Origin: Blastomonas sp. CACIA14H2
Lineage (GTDB): Bacteria; Pseudomonadota; Alphaproteobacteria; Sphingomonadales; Sphingomonadaceae
Assembly (NCBI GenBank): GCA_000503195.1
Contig: AYSC01000031.1
Coordinates: forward strand, 1-51,307
Length of the DNA stretch: 51,307 nucleotides
Direction of reading: 5' to 3'
Position numbers and translations under genes: made by a program. Position 1 is the stretch's first letter. Each line of letters begins with the position of its first letter. The notes beneath the pieces are model-generated. The model was not told the DNA's origin. It worked only from the letters and a program-made list of their open reading frames with translations, and searched no databases. Below, one piece after another: positions 1-8,273 of the stretch.

Positions 1-528
1 GCACGTCACAACGACACCGGCTTCGGCATCACGCTGATCGGCCCGGCGCACAGCGACCGGGCGCTGCTCGACATTGCGGATAGCTATCTTTCCGCCGCTT
101 CGCTTCCATCCCCACCCCCGCTCGATCTGGAGGGCAAAATGCAGACCGTGAAACTCGCCGTTGTCGGCGCTCACCTGAAGGACATGCCGCTGCACTGGCA
201 GCTCACTTCACGCGACGCGAAATTCGTCGGCGCATTCGAGACCGCGCCCGAATACCGGCTCTATGCGATCGCCAATTCGGTGCCGCCCAAGCCGGCACTG
301 GTGCACACGGGCGAGGGGGCTGGAATCGCGGTCGAGGTGTATGAGCTGGGCGTCGCCGAATTCGGCAGCTTCACCGTCGAGGTGCCGCCACCGCTGGCGA
401 TCGGCACGGTGACGCTGGCGGACGGAACCAGCGTCAAGGGCTTCGTCGCCGAGCCGCGAGCGCTCGATGGAGCGGAGGACATCACGCATCTCGGCGGCTG
501 GCGCGCCTATATCGCGCAAATGGCCTGA
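1..528 (+). CDS. atzF: allophanate hydrolase, C-terminal part (gene starts before the window)
   Basis: The frame is open from base 1, so the first codons are missing; 175 residues are visible. Allophanate hydrolase splits allophanate to ammonia and CO2, the second step of ATP-dependent urea degradation. What is visible is the end of the amidase domain (GITLIGPAHSD) followed by the small C-terminal domain: LAVVGAHL, then PLHWQL, YRLYAIAN, FGSFTVEVPPPL and a closing GGWRAYIAQM, which are typical landmarks of that domain. The catalytic Ser-cisSer-Lys amidase core lies upstream and cannot be judged. The next gene starts 27 bases downstream on the same strand. The family call is firm; whether a urea carboxylase precedes it is unknown. 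Confidence 0.85.
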   Translation, partial: ARHNDTGFGITLIGPAHSDRALLDIADSYLSAASLPSPPPLDLEGKMQTVKLAVVGAHLKDMPLHWQLTSRDAKFVGAFETAPEYRLYAIANSVPPKPALVHTGEGAGIAVEVYELGVAEFGSFTVEVPPPLAIGTVTLADGTSVKGFVAEPRALDGAEDITHLGGWRAYIAQMA

Positions 529-555
529 GCTGATTTCAACAGGAAAGGGACGATC

Positions 556-1503
556 ATGACCAGGTTCCGCAAGACTGCCGCCGCGATGGCCACAGGATTA
601 TCCGCCTTGATCGTCACGCCCGCTTCGGCCGAGCAGGTGATCGACGTGCCGGGCTTTGCCGATTTCCTCGCGGTCGAGGGCGACAGCGTCTGGGCGACCA
701 ATGCGGGCCGGGTCGAGCGCTGGTCGCGTAGTGGCAAACTGGCGGCGGTCGAGATGGCGCGACCTTGCGGTGCCATGGCGATCCATGCGGGCAGCCTGTG
801 GGTCGCCGACTGCAAGGAAAACGCGGTCGTGCGCATCGACACCTCCAAGGCGGAAAAGGTCGCCACTATCGCCACCGGCATCGCCAATCCCAAGGGCGAG
901 TTGAACGTCGTGGCGGGCGCGGGATCGATCTGGGTGGCGAGCGACAACAAGGGCATGGTCTCGCGCATCGATCCGGCGACCAACGCGGTCGTCGCGACGA
1001 TCGCGGTGACGCCGGGCACGCATTATCTCGTCTTCGGCTTCGATGCGCTCTGGGCGATCAGCAGCGAGGGCAAGACCGTGCAGCGGATCGACCCCGCCAC
1101 CAATGCGGTGACCCGGACGAGCGCGATGGGCAACTCGCCGGCCTTTTCGGCGGCGGGCGAAGGCGCGGTCTGGGTGCAGGAACAGGGCGACGGCACCGTC
1201 GCGCGGATCGACCCGGTTACCGGCGAGGTGACCGGGCGGGTCAAGGTCGGCAAGGAACTGAAATGGGGCGATATCGATACCGGCGCGGGGCTGGTATGGC
1301 TGCGCACCACTGAGGACCAGACGTTCGTCGCGATCGACCCCAAGGGGCTGACCGTCGTCGCGCGGCTGGGCAAGGCGGAAGGCAGCGGTGCGCTGCGCTA
1401 TGCCACCGATGGGCTATGGACCTCCGCGCATGACGTGCACACGCTGACCTGGTGGCCGCAGCCGATCATCACGCGCGAAGCGATGCTCAAAGCCTCGAAA
1501 TGA
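556..1503 (+). CDS. exported beta-propeller (YVTN/Vgb-like) protein
   Basis: A 315-residue protein with an N-terminal signal peptide (about residues 1-25, cleavage after PASA) that should place it in the periplasm. The mature part is built of repeated blade units with the pattern VWV/LWV...RIDPATNAVV (near residues 75, 120, 160, 205 and 245), as in YVTN/NHL propellers and the virginiamycin B lyase-like family. No catalytic signature of a true Vgb lyase can be assigned by eye, so a binding or scaffolding role is as likely as an enzymatic one. AGGAAAGG lies 10 bases before the ATG. It follows the allophanate hydrolase gene closely and could be cotranscribed with it. Confidence 0.75.
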   Translation: MTRFRKTAAAMATGLSALIVTPASAEQVIDVPGFADFLAVEGDSVWATNAGRVERWSRSGKLAAVEMARPCGAMAIHAGSLWVADCKENAVVRIDTSKAEKVATIATGIANPKGELNVVAGAGSIWVASDNKGMVSRIDPATNAVVATIAVTPGTHYLVFGFDALWAISSEGKTVQRIDPATNAVTRTSAMGNSPAFSAAGEGAVWVQEQGDGTVARIDPVTGEVTGRVKVGKELKWGDIDTGAGLVWLRTTEDQTFVAIDPKGLTVVARLGKAEGSGALRYATDGLWTSAHDVHTLTWWPQPIITREAMLKASK

Positions 1504-1564
1504 CCTGACCGTGACCGGGCCCCCCTGTTGGAGGTTTGGCCGGTCGCGGAACAGGGCAGCAGTG

Positions 1565-1915
1565 TCAGCGCAGCGAGGCGAGCTTCGCGCCCGATGCGGT
1601 GCTGGCGCGCGCGAGGCGCTGTTCGATCTGCGCGCGGACATCGGCGGTAACCGATGCGCGGCATTCCTGGGTCTTGGCTTCGGCAGCGAGATGCACGCCC
1701 GACAGGCGATCGCCGCACACGGCACGTGCGGCCTGATCGACGCGAATGGCGAGCCGCTGCTGGCCGTCGGCGGTCGACAGGTCGAGATCGGCAAGGTTGA
1801 GGATCGCCTGATCCTTGGCAAAGGGGTTGCTGGCGGGGGCGGTTTCGCTGGCGACCGCGCCAGTGGCGGTCAGGGCGAACGCGACGGCGGCGAGCGCCAC
1901 GAGCCGGGTTTTCAT
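1565..1915 (-). CDS. UrcA family protein
   Basis: A small exported protein (116 residues from the chosen start) with a signal peptide ending near AVASE. The mature region has the UrcA layout: a V/L-x-x-LDLSTADGQQRL block, then a pair of cysteines in VCGD and QECRA likely to form a disulfide. UrcA proteins are common in sphingomonads and Caulobacterales and have no established function. The ATG at 1915 is preferred because GGAG lies 8 bases upstream and the signal peptide then starts with MKTRL; an in-frame ATG eight codons further upstream has no better site. It is convergent with the propeller gene. Confidence 0.8.
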   Translation of the reverse strand: MKTRLVALAAVAFALTATGAVASETAPASNPFAKDQAILNLADLDLSTADGQQRLAIRVDQAARAVCGDRLSGVHLAAEAKTQECRASVTADVRAQIEQRLARASTASGAKLASLR

Positions 1916-2041
1916 GGGATTTTCTCCTGCGTCAGACAAATGCAGCTCTGCGGCCGCTGGCGGCTGATATAGCCGCGCGGGAGAAAACTTTCAATATATA
2001 ACCCGGTTTTGTACTTTTATTACTCTGCCATCACCCCGTTA

Positions 2042-2410
2042 TTACTTGACCGAGACGACCAGCATCGCAAGGTCGCCGCGCGTGCCCAGCAGGCCTATCG
2101 GCAACTGAGCGCTATGCTCTTCATTTGCCACGGAAAGCTGGATGCTGCGCGCATAGGGTGCGGACCAGTGGCGAACCTTGGCCACCGGCACCCGCGCCGT
2201 CCAGCGGTGCCGACCCTTGACCGCAATCTCATGCCCGTTGAGCAGGACCGGCGCGGCGCTGTCGTCGCGATGGCCGGTGATTCTGAGACAGCTTTCCGCG
2301 CCGCATTCAACCACGCGCAGCTTCGGCGCAGGTGCGGGCTGCGCGATCGCGGGGGCGGTTATGCCGAGCGCAGCGAGCACCAGGGCGGCAGGGGCGAAAA
2401 AGCGGGCCAT
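2042..2410 (-). CDS. small exported protein of unknown function
   Basis: I do not recognise this family. The 122-residue product begins with a clear signal peptide (ARFFAPAALVLAALG, cleavage after AIAQ). The mature part has two cysteines close together (VECGAESCLRI) and a beta-rich C-terminal half. An alternative start at 2431 overlaps the stop of the preceding sulfotransferase gene as ATGA, which suggests translational coupling; 2410 is chosen because GGGAG lies upstream and the signal peptide is then canonical. It is the last gene of a three-gene minus-strand run. Confidence 0.6.
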   Translation of the reverse strand: MARFFAPAALVLAALGITAPAIAQPAPAPKLRVVECGAESCLRITGHRDDSAAPVLLNGHEIAVKGRHRWTARVPVAKVRHWSAPYARSIQLSVANEEHSAQLPIGLLGTRGDLAMLVVSVK

Positions 2411-2427
2411 AGGCAACAAGCTCCCGG

Positions 2428-4005
2428 TCATGCGGCGGAAATGCCGTGCTGTTCGAAGAAGCGCGATACCGGTGCCAGCACATCGGCATGGCGCTTCCAG
2501 CGCGCGACGGAATCGCTGTAGATGGGACGGCGCACCTGCGCGGCGCTGGGCGTGGACACCGGCGCTGAATTGGTGTGAAAGGACAGGCAGTCGTCCGACC
2601 AGTCCAAGCCGACATGACCCAGCAGGCGGCGCGTCTGGCCCGCCTGGTCGGCGATCAGGCCCTCGTACTGCACCTCCAGCACGCGGCCCGGGAGCTGATC
2701 GGCCCAGAAGCGCATCAGCCGATTGAAACGCGCATAATAGGCGGCGATGTCGAGCAGATCGTAGCTGTAATCATAATAGCGCGAGCTGACCGCGAACAGG
2801 TTGCGGAAATTGCTCAGCACCGTGTCCATCGGATGGCGGCGCAGGCAGATGATCCGGGCATTCGGGAGCGCGCGCGCGATGAAACCGACATATTGGAAGT
2901 TGCCGGGAAACTTGTCGATGAAGCGCCTGGCCGGATCGCGCCGGTGATGCTGCGCACGCTCGAGATAGTCGCGGCCGATCGCGGCCATGTCGCTGCGCGC
3001 GGCAAGTGCGACGGTCTCGGGATCGAGCACGTTGCGGCTGCGCGTGCCCGAGGCGCGCTTGACCGCCAGCGGCATCGCCTGCAGCTCGCCCGCGCTCTCG
3101 ACGTGCGGGTGCGAGGAGAGGATGCGGTCAACCAGTGTGGTGCCGGTGCGTGGCATGCCGATGATGAAGATCGGCGCGTCCGCTTCGGCCCGAGCGCACG
3201 GCGCGGCCTTGAGATCGGCCCAGCTCGCCTCGATCGCATCGAAATTCGCCGCATCGCGCGCAAAATCGTAATCGAGCGCGCGGCGGTGCTCGCCATTGGC
3301 CTCGCACAATATGTCGAGCGCGCGCTCGGGCTCGCCGATATCTTCGAGCTCCTTGGCGAGCGCATAGCCGAGCAGCAACCGGTCGCGCCCCTCGCGCGCC
3401 TTCGCATAGGTCTGGCCGAGCCGCGCGACATGGTTCTTTTCGGCGCTCTGCTTGCGGAGGCTGGCGAGCAGATGGTGCGCGCGGGCATGGTCGCCCGCCA
3501 TGCCGATCAGCGCCTCAAGCGCAGCTTCGGCCTCGTCGACGCGGCCCAGAAAATTGAGCGTGACGGCAAGATTGTAGCGATACTCGCTGTTATACGGCTG
3601 CAGGCGCACCGCCTCGCGGAAATGTCCGAGCGCGGCGGGATGGTTGCCCAGCCGCGCATAGACGCAGCCCATGGTGTCGCGGCTGAGCGCATCGGCGGGA
3701 AGCGCGGTTTCGGCCTGTTCGAGCACGAACGCCGCATCGCCCTCGCGCCGGACCATCGCATAGAGCTTGGCGAGCTGCGCGCGATATTCGCCCTGCGGGT
3801 CGAGCGCCACCGCGCGCTCGAGGCTGGCAATGCCGGGTGCGATCTGCCCGGCATCGGCCAGGGTGACGCCTAGCAGGAAGTGCCCCTCCGCATCGCGCGG
3901 GTCGTCATGCAGGAGCGAGGCCGCGAGCCTGTGCGTTGCCTGCAGGTCGCCCTGGCCCAGCGCCTCGCGCGCCGCGTCGATCCGCCGGGCGCGCAGGTCG
4001 ATCAT
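2428..4005 (-). CDS. TPR-repeat sulfotransferase
   Basis: A 525-residue two-part protein. Residues 1-240 are helical tetratricopeptide-like repeats (for example AEGHFLLGVTLADAG, ALSRDTMGCVYARLG, EYRYNLAVTLNFLG). Residues 275-525 are a PAPS-dependent sulfotransferase domain with the 5'-phosphosulfate loop IIGMPRTGTTLVDRIL (about 281-296) and the 3'-phosphate motif RRHPMDTVLSNFR near residue 395. The family transfers sulfate from PAPS to carbohydrate, lipid or tyrosine acceptors; the acceptor here is unknown. Its ATG overlaps the stop of the upstream hydroxylase gene by 4 bases, so the two are probably translated together and may modify the same lipid. Confidence 0.85.
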   Translation of the reverse strand: MIDLRARRIDAAREALGQGDLQATHRLAASLLHDDPRDAEGHFLLGVTLADAGQIAPGIASLERAVALDPQGEYRAQLAKLYAMVRREGDAAFVLEQAETALPADALSRDTMGCVYARLGNHPAALGHFREAVRLQPYNSEYRYNLAVTLNFLGRVDEAEAALEALIGMAGDHARAHHLLASLRKQSAEKNHVARLGQTYAKAREGRDRLLLGYALAKELEDIGEPERALDILCEANGEHRRALDYDFARDAANFDAIEASWADLKAAPCARAEADAPIFIIGMPRTGTTLVDRILSSHPHVESAGELQAMPLAVKRASGTRSRNVLDPETVALAARSDMAAIGRDYLERAQHHRRDPARRFIDKFPGNFQYVGFIARALPNARIICLRRHPMDTVLSNFRNLFAVSSRYYDYSYDLLDIAAYYARFNRLMRFWADQLPGRVLEVQYEGLIADQAGQTRRLLGHVGLDWSDDCLSFHTNSAPVSTPSAAQVRRPIYSDSVARWKRHADVLAPVSRFFEQHGISAA

Positions 4006-4901
4006 GCCGGAGCGCTCGTCCCGCCGCTATCGCTTCGGCGCGCCTTCCAGCGCTCGATCAGCGGCACGAAGGGGAAGATCGTCTGCTCCCAGATGGTCAG
4101 CCGCTTGCGATCGTCCTGGCCGACCAGCACGCCTTCGCCCTCCTTGTAGGTACCGAAGATGCGGTCTAGCAGGATCAGCGAATTGCCATAGTTGCAGCGT
4201 GTCGCCTCGTAATCGGTCGAATGGTGCAGGCTGTGATGGCGGATCGTGGTGAAGAAAAACGAGTACCAGATCGGCGGATCGGCCTTCACATTGGCATGCG
4301 CGAAGGTCGAGACGACATTGAGCACGTTCAGTCCCGCGAAGAGCGCGGTCAGATCGAAATCGAAAAAGGCGAGGACGCTGAGGCTGATCAGGAACAGCTC
4401 GATCGGATTGCCGACATAGCCCTTGGCGGCATTGAGCTGCGTGATGTGATGATGCGGCGCGTGCGTCAGCCAGAAAGGGGTCGAATTGTGCATCAGCCGG
4501 TGCATCCAGTACTGGCCGAGTTCGAGGATCACCACGACCATGATCACCTGCACCAGCCACGGCACTTCGGCCATCCAGGTGGTGCTGATGCCCAGCCAGT
4601 CCTTGAGCGCGAGCAGCGGATCCTCGGCCAGCGTCTTGCTCAGCCAGGCGATCACGGTGGAGCTGAGAACGACGTAGAAAAGGTCGGTACGGAATTCCTG
4701 CCAGTTCATCCGCCAGCCTGCGTGTCGCTCGTGCACGAATTCGAGGAGCAGGACGGTCAGCGTGATCAGCGACGAGGTGACGATCAGCAGCCAGGGGATG
4801 TCCGTCAACGCCTTGGGCGCATAGGCCCAGAACAGCACCACCAGCGCCACCATCATGGGCGGTACGAGGTTGAACAGCCTGTCCTTGAGGGAAATCGTCA
4901 T
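4002..4901 (-). CDS. sterol desaturase/fatty acid hydroxylase family membrane enzyme
   Basis: A 299-residue integral membrane protein with hydrophobic segments near residues 15-55, 75-90, 115-132 and 165-200. The eight-histidine di-iron signature is complete: HRLMH (134-138), HAPHHH (147-152) and HHSLHH (222-227). The family hydroxylates or desaturates lipids using O2 and two irons at the membrane face. Substrate candidates in sphingomonads include sphingolipid, carotenoid or hopanoid chains; the sequence does not decide. It is the first gene of a run with the TPR-sulfotransferase (4-base overlap), which suggests lipid hydroxylation followed by sulfation, an inference from coupling only. Confidence 0.88.
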   Translation of the reverse strand: MTISLKDRLFNLVPPMMVALVVLFWAYAPKALTDIPWLLIVTSSLITLTVLLLEFVHERHAGWRMNWQEFRTDLFYVVLSSTVIAWLSKTLAEDPLLALKDWLGISTTWMAEVPWLVQVIMVVVILELGQYWMHRLMHNSTPFWLTHAPHHHITQLNAAKGYVGNPIELFLISLSVLAFFDFDLTALFAGLNVLNVVSTFAHANVKADPPIWYSFFFTTIRHHSLHHSTDYEATRCNYGNSLILLDRIFGTYKEGEGVLVGQDDRKRLTIWEQTIFPFVPLIERWKARRSDSGGTSAPA

Positions 4902-4988
4902 TGCGCAGCTCCAAAACCGGTGGAAAGTCTGCGCTGCACTGCATCATGTCGGGAGACGCAAAAATGCGATGAAAGTCATAGTCTGCAT

Positions 4989-5927
4989 CTATGCCTCGCG
5001 CATCGCGCGCACCCGGCGGAACACCTCGTCCCAGAACAGCTGCGTCGCGGTGTCGCGCGCGGGATCGGTGCGCGCGAGCAGATAGATGTCATAGGCGGGC
5101 TCGATATCCGCGTAGAGCATCGGCCAGAGCCGACCCTTCGCGACATCCTCCTCCGCCGCCGGAACGGGCAGGAAGCCGATGCCGACGCCAAGCCGCACAA
5201 GCCGCTGCGCCTCGTTGATGTCCTCGGCCAGGCCGCTGACCTTGGTGCCCAGGCCATTGCGGCGCCTGAGGTTGGTGATGAGCTCGATCTCGTCATCGCC
5301 GGTTAGCACGAAATGCTCGTCGCGCAGATCGGTCAGGCGGCTGTAGCGATGGCCGTAATGCGGGCTCGAGCGCGCGCAATAGAGCTGCTGGCGCTCGACC
5401 AGCAACGGCTCGTACATCAGGCCTCCACGCACCGCGCTGTCATAGCTCACCCCGATCTCGACTTCGCCCTGTTCGAGCGCATCGAGCACCTGCCGCCAGG
5501 GCGATACGCGGATTTCGATATGGATATCGGGGTTGCGGCGGTGGAAGCTGGCAATCGCCTCGTCGAATTCGGGCGAGATCAAGCCGGAGACGATCTGGAT
5601 GCGGACGAATCCCTCGACCCGCTTGGTCGCCTGCGCGATCTGGTGCGGCATCATCCGCGCGGATTCCAGCATGTCCTCGCACAGCGCCATCATCGCCTTG
5701 CCCGCGGGGGTCATCTCCACCCCGGTCGCGGTTCGGATCAGCAGCACGGTACCGACATGGTCTTCGAGCCGCTTCAGGGCCGCGCTGATGCTCGGCTGCT
5801 GGCGGTTGAGCTTGCGCGCCGCCGCGCCGATGCCGCCCGCGCGCACGATATCGACAAAGGTGCGCAGCAGGTTCCAGTCGACCCGGCTGGCGAACTTGCG
5901 ATCGATCAGCGGTTCCCGATCGGGCAT
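4989..5927 (-). CDS. LysR family transcriptional regulator
   Basis: A 312-residue LysR-type regulator from the chosen start. The winged helix-turn-helix spans about residues 20-80 (LLRTFVDIVRAGGIGAAARK, then QQPSISAALKRLEDHVG) and the substrate-binding domain follows from about residue 105. The start at 5927 is fixed by AAGGAGGT three bases upstream of the ATG; a longer frame to 5957 has no such site. It is separated by 87 bases from the hydroxylase gene on the same strand and is divergent from the DUF2269-like gene. Either neighbour could be its target, and the ligand is unknown. Confidence 0.88.
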   Translation of the reverse strand: MPDREPLIDRKFASRVDWNLLRTFVDIVRAGGIGAAARKLNRQQPSISAALKRLEDHVGTVLLIRTATGVEMTPAGKAMMALCEDMLESARMMPHQIAQATKRVEGFVRIQIVSGLISPEFDEAIASFHRRNPDIHIEIRVSPWRQVLDALEQGEVEIGVSYDSAVRGGLMYEPLLVERQQLYCARSSPHYGHRYSRLTDLRDEHFVLTGDDEIELITNLRRRNGLGTKVSGLAEDINEAQRLVRLGVGIGFLPVPAAEEDVAKGRLWPMLYADIEPAYDIYLLARTDPARDTATQLFWDEVFRRVRAMREA

Positions 5928-6128
5928 GCGACCTCCTTGTTTCGGACGGCGCACCATAGATCAGATTGATGTCAGTAGCGCAATATGCTTCGCTGTGACT
6001 ATGACCCTTAGAGCGGCGGTCAGATCGGGGAGAGGCATGGGAATTCCGCAGAAAATCGCAGACATGCGGGCAGCGAGCGGTTAGCATCGGTCCCCATGCT
6101 GGCGCGCCAGCAATCCGGGGCAGGGGCG

Positions 6129-6599
6129 ATGACGGCATTTTCGATCTACAAGTTCGCGCATGTGCTGGGCGTCATCCTGCTGCTGGGCAACATCACGGTG
6201 ACCGCGGTGTGGAAGGTGTTTGCCGACCGCACGCGCAGCGCGCCGATCGTCGGCTTCGGCCAGCGCATGGTCACCGGCACCGATTTCGGGCTGACGGTGC
6301 CGGGCATCGTGCTGACGATCATCGGCGGCTATGGCGCGATGTACGAGGCGCGCTACGACTTTCCCGGACCGGGCTGGCTGCTTTGGAGCCAGGTCAGCTT
6401 CGTTGCGGCGGGGGTGATCTGGCTGGGTATCCTTATCCCCATCCAGGTTCGGCAGGCGCGCATGGCCCGGGCGTTCGAACAGGCCGGCGAGGTACCCGAA
6501 GCCTATCGCATGCTCGCGCGGCGCTGGCTGTTCTGGGGATTGGTCGCGACGGTCCCGCTGGTCGCCGCGCTCTATTTCATGCTCGACAAGCCCGGCTGA
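6129..6599 (+). CDS. DUF2269-like integral membrane protein
   Basis: A 156-residue protein with four predicted membrane segments (IYKFAHVLGVILLLGNITV, LTVPGIVLTIIGGYGA, LWSQVSFVAAGVIWLGIL and WLFWGLVATVPLVAALYF). The KFAHVLGVILLLGN opening is typical of DUF2269 (YndJ-like) proteins, of unknown function. The ATG at 6129 is chosen because CAGGGGCG precedes it directly and the first helix follows at once; an ATG at 6096 adds an implausible polar leader. The downstream MarR gene begins 35 bases later, so the two may be cotranscribed. Confidence 0.75.
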   Translation: MTAFSIYKFAHVLGVILLLGNITVTAVWKVFADRTRSAPIVGFGQRMVTGTDFGLTVPGIVLTIIGGYGAMYEARYDFPGPGWLLWSQVSFVAAGVIWLGILIPIQVRQARMARAFEQAGEVPEAYRMLARRWLFWGLVATVPLVAALYFMLDKPG

Positions 6600-6634
6600 T
6601 AGGCAAGGGGACACTGGGCCGAGGAGATGAGCCG

Positions 6635-7102
6635 ATGCCGATGAAGCAGGGCGAGGATCTGCGGCAGCTGGTCGGGTATCAGCTGCAGCGGGCAAGCCTG
6701 ATCGCAGAGCGGGACGCGCGCCGCGCGCTCGCGCCTTTTGGCCTGTCTCCGGCGAAGATGACCGCGCTGCTGCTGATCCGCGACAATCCCGGCTGCGACC
6801 AGACCGCGCTGGGCCAGGCGCTGGGCATCAACCGCTCGAGCGCGATGCGGCAGGTGAACATCCTGGAAGACAAGGGCTTGATCGAACGCCGCGCCGGACG
6901 CGATGCGCGCACCAACGCGCTGCACCTGACGGCGCAGGGCGAGGAGCAGATCGCGGCGATGCTGGCCGCGATCAACACCGCCGATCGGGTGCTGGTCGAG
7001 AAGCTGACCGGCGAAGAGGCCGCGCTGCTGGGCGCGATGCTCGAAAGGATCGCGACGCCCTCCCCACGGTCCCGACCGCGCAGGCGCAGCCCCCAAGCCT
7101 GA
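6635..7102 (+). CDS. MarR family transcriptional regulator
   Basis: A 155-residue winged-helix regulator. The DNA-binding core is LRDNPGCDQTALGQALGINR followed by SAMRQVNILEDKGLIERRAGRDARTNALHLT (wing), as in MarR/HcaR/FerR-type repressors. GAGGAG lies 8 bases before the ATG. It is encoded directly upstream of the first hydroxycinnamoyl-CoA hydratase/lyase, with an inverted-repeat operator candidate between them (7144-7160). By analogy with FerC, CouR and HcaR it probably represses the gene until a hydroxycinnamoyl-CoA thioester binds; this is inference. The C-terminus is Arg/Pro-rich (SPRSRPRRRSPQA), unusual for the family. Confidence 0.85.
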   Translation: MPMKQGEDLRQLVGYQLQRASLIAERDARRALAPFGLSPAKMTALLLIRDNPGCDQTALGQALGINRSSAMRQVNILEDKGLIERRAGRDARTNALHLTAQGEEQIAAMLAAINTADRVLVEKLTGEEAALLGAMLERIATPSPRSRPRRRSPQA

Positions 7103-7143
7103 CCGATCGCGACAAGCGACAGTGCGTTTCCGATTGCGAAAAA

Positions 7144-7160
7144 TGTACGCATGGCATACA
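7144..7160. promoter_or_regulatory. candidate MarR operator upstream of hydratase/lyase 1
   Basis: A 17-base imperfect palindrome with the pattern TGTAnGC-nnn-GCnTACA, located 42 bases after the marR stop and 42 bases before the hydratase/lyase ATG. MarR proteins bind such 16-21 base dyads at or near the start of transcription. It overlaps the longer in-frame ATG (7151), one more reason to prefer the start at 7202. It is a pattern call only, with no binding data. Confidence 0.45.
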
Positions 7161-7201
7161 AATCCGCCCCGCTGTGCAGCGAAGTGAAAAGGGGAAAGAG
7201 C

Positions 7202-8047
7202 ATGTCCGACGGTCAGGTGGTTTCGGTCCGCGTCGAAGATCGCATCGCCTGGGTGAAATTCGCCCGGCCCGAAAAGCGCAACGCGATGAACCCCACGCTC
7301 AACCGCCAGATGATGGAAGTGCTCGACGAGCTGGAGTTTCGTGACGATGTCGGCGTGCTGGTGCTGGGCGGCGAGGGCAACAGCTGGTCCGCCGGCATGG
7401 ACCTCAAGGAATATTTCCGCGAGACCGAGGCGCAGGGACTGCGCGGCGTGCGCAAGTCGCAGCGCGAGAGCTATGGCTGGTTCCGGCGCCTGCGCTGGTT
7501 CCACAAGCCGACGATCGCGATGGTCAATGGCTGGTGCTTCGGCGGCGGCTTCGGCCCGCTTTTCGCGTGCGATCTGGCGATCTGCGCGGACGAGGCGCAG
7601 TTCGGTCTGTCGGAGATCAACTGGGGCATCCTGCCCGGCGGCGGGGTGACCAAGGTGGTGGTCGATCTGCTGCCGATGCGCGACGCGATGTGGCTGACGC
7701 TGACTGGCGAGCTGATCGACGGCAGGCAGGCGAGCGCGATGCGGCTGGTCAACGAGAGCGTGCCGCTCGACCGGCTCGAGGCGCGCACCACCGAGGTAGC
7801 GCAGCTGTTGCTCAAGAAGAACCCGGTCGCGCTCAAGTTCGCCAAGGATGCGGTCCGCCGGGTCGGCGTGATGACCTATGACGAAGCCGAGGACTATCTC
7901 GTCCGCATGCAGGAAGCGGCGAATTTCCACGACAAGACCGATGGCCGCAAGGAAGGCATCCGGCAGTTCATCGACGAGAAGAGCTACAAGCCGGGGCTCG
8001 GCGCCTATGACCTCGACAAGGCGGCGCGAAAGCCCGGACAGGGATGA
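7202..8047 (+). CDS. p-hydroxycinnamoyl-CoA hydratase/lyase (copy 1)
   Basis: A 281-residue crotonase-fold enzyme. HCHL/FerB hydrates feruloyl-, p-coumaroyl- or caffeoyl-CoA and cleaves the product to the aldehyde (vanillin, 4-hydroxybenzaldehyde) plus acetyl-CoA. Diagnostic blocks are NRPEKRNAM-like ARPEKRNAMNP, SWSAGMDLKEYFRE (oxyanion hole Met/Asp), GWCFGGGFGPL (second oxyanion Gly) and LSEINWGILPGG with the catalytic Glu138. The start at 7202 follows AAGGGGAAAGAG; an upstream ATG at 7151 lies inside an operator-like dyad. A second paralog lies at 13955, about 70% identical by eye. A TonB receptor gene follows on the same strand after 226 bases. Confidence 0.9.
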   Translation: MSDGQVVSVRVEDRIAWVKFARPEKRNAMNPTLNRQMMEVLDELEFRDDVGVLVLGGEGNSWSAGMDLKEYFRETEAQGLRGVRKSQRESYGWFRRLRWFHKPTIAMVNGWCFGGGFGPLFACDLAICADEAQFGLSEINWGILPGGGVTKVVVDLLPMRDAMWLTLTGELIDGRQASAMRLVNESVPLDRLEARTTEVAQLLLKKNPVALKFAKDAVRRVGVMTYDEAEDYLVRMQEAANFHDKTDGRKEGIRQFIDEKSYKPGLGAYDLDKAARKPGQG

Positions 8048-8157
8048 TCCCGGACCGACCGGTTGCGGTCCTCACGGTCTGCCGTCCTGCAAGCCAGCGC
8101 ATCTCGTCGAGTGCCTTGGCGCTCAACAGCACGACGGCCGCGCTGGAAGGCCTCAAA

Positions 8158-8178
8158 CAGACTTAGGTTTTTCTTATG
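8158..8178 (+). repeat. direct repeat, left copy, upstream of the TonB receptor gene
   Basis: This 21-base stretch (core TTAGGTTTTTCTTATG) matches 19 of 21 bases of 10706-10726, which lies just after the TonB receptor gene, in the same orientation. The two copies bracket the receptor gene. It could be a regulator-binding site shared by two promoters or the scar of the event that brought the receptor gene in. Confidence 0.6.
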
Positions 8179-8236
8179 GGCATGCCGCAAATCTGATTAG
8201 AGCCGTCGGGGGCGATCTGCAATGTTCTCTCACATA

Positions 8237-8257
8237 GCATTTCCGGACGAGAAATGC
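8237..8257. promoter_or_regulatory. inverted repeat before the TonB receptor start
   Basis: Perfect 7-base arms GCATTTC and GAAATGC flank a 7-base spacer, ending 16 bases before the ATG at 8274. It overlaps the probable leader, so it could be an operator or an mRNA hairpin limiting translation. No regulator can be assigned. Confidence 0.4.
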
Positions 8258-8273
8258 ACATGGGGAGAATGCC

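Noticed and set aside
8052-8071. Terminator after hydratase/lyase copy 1 (GGACCG/CGGTCC arms)
   Set aside because: Only six base pairs and no T-run; too weak to call.
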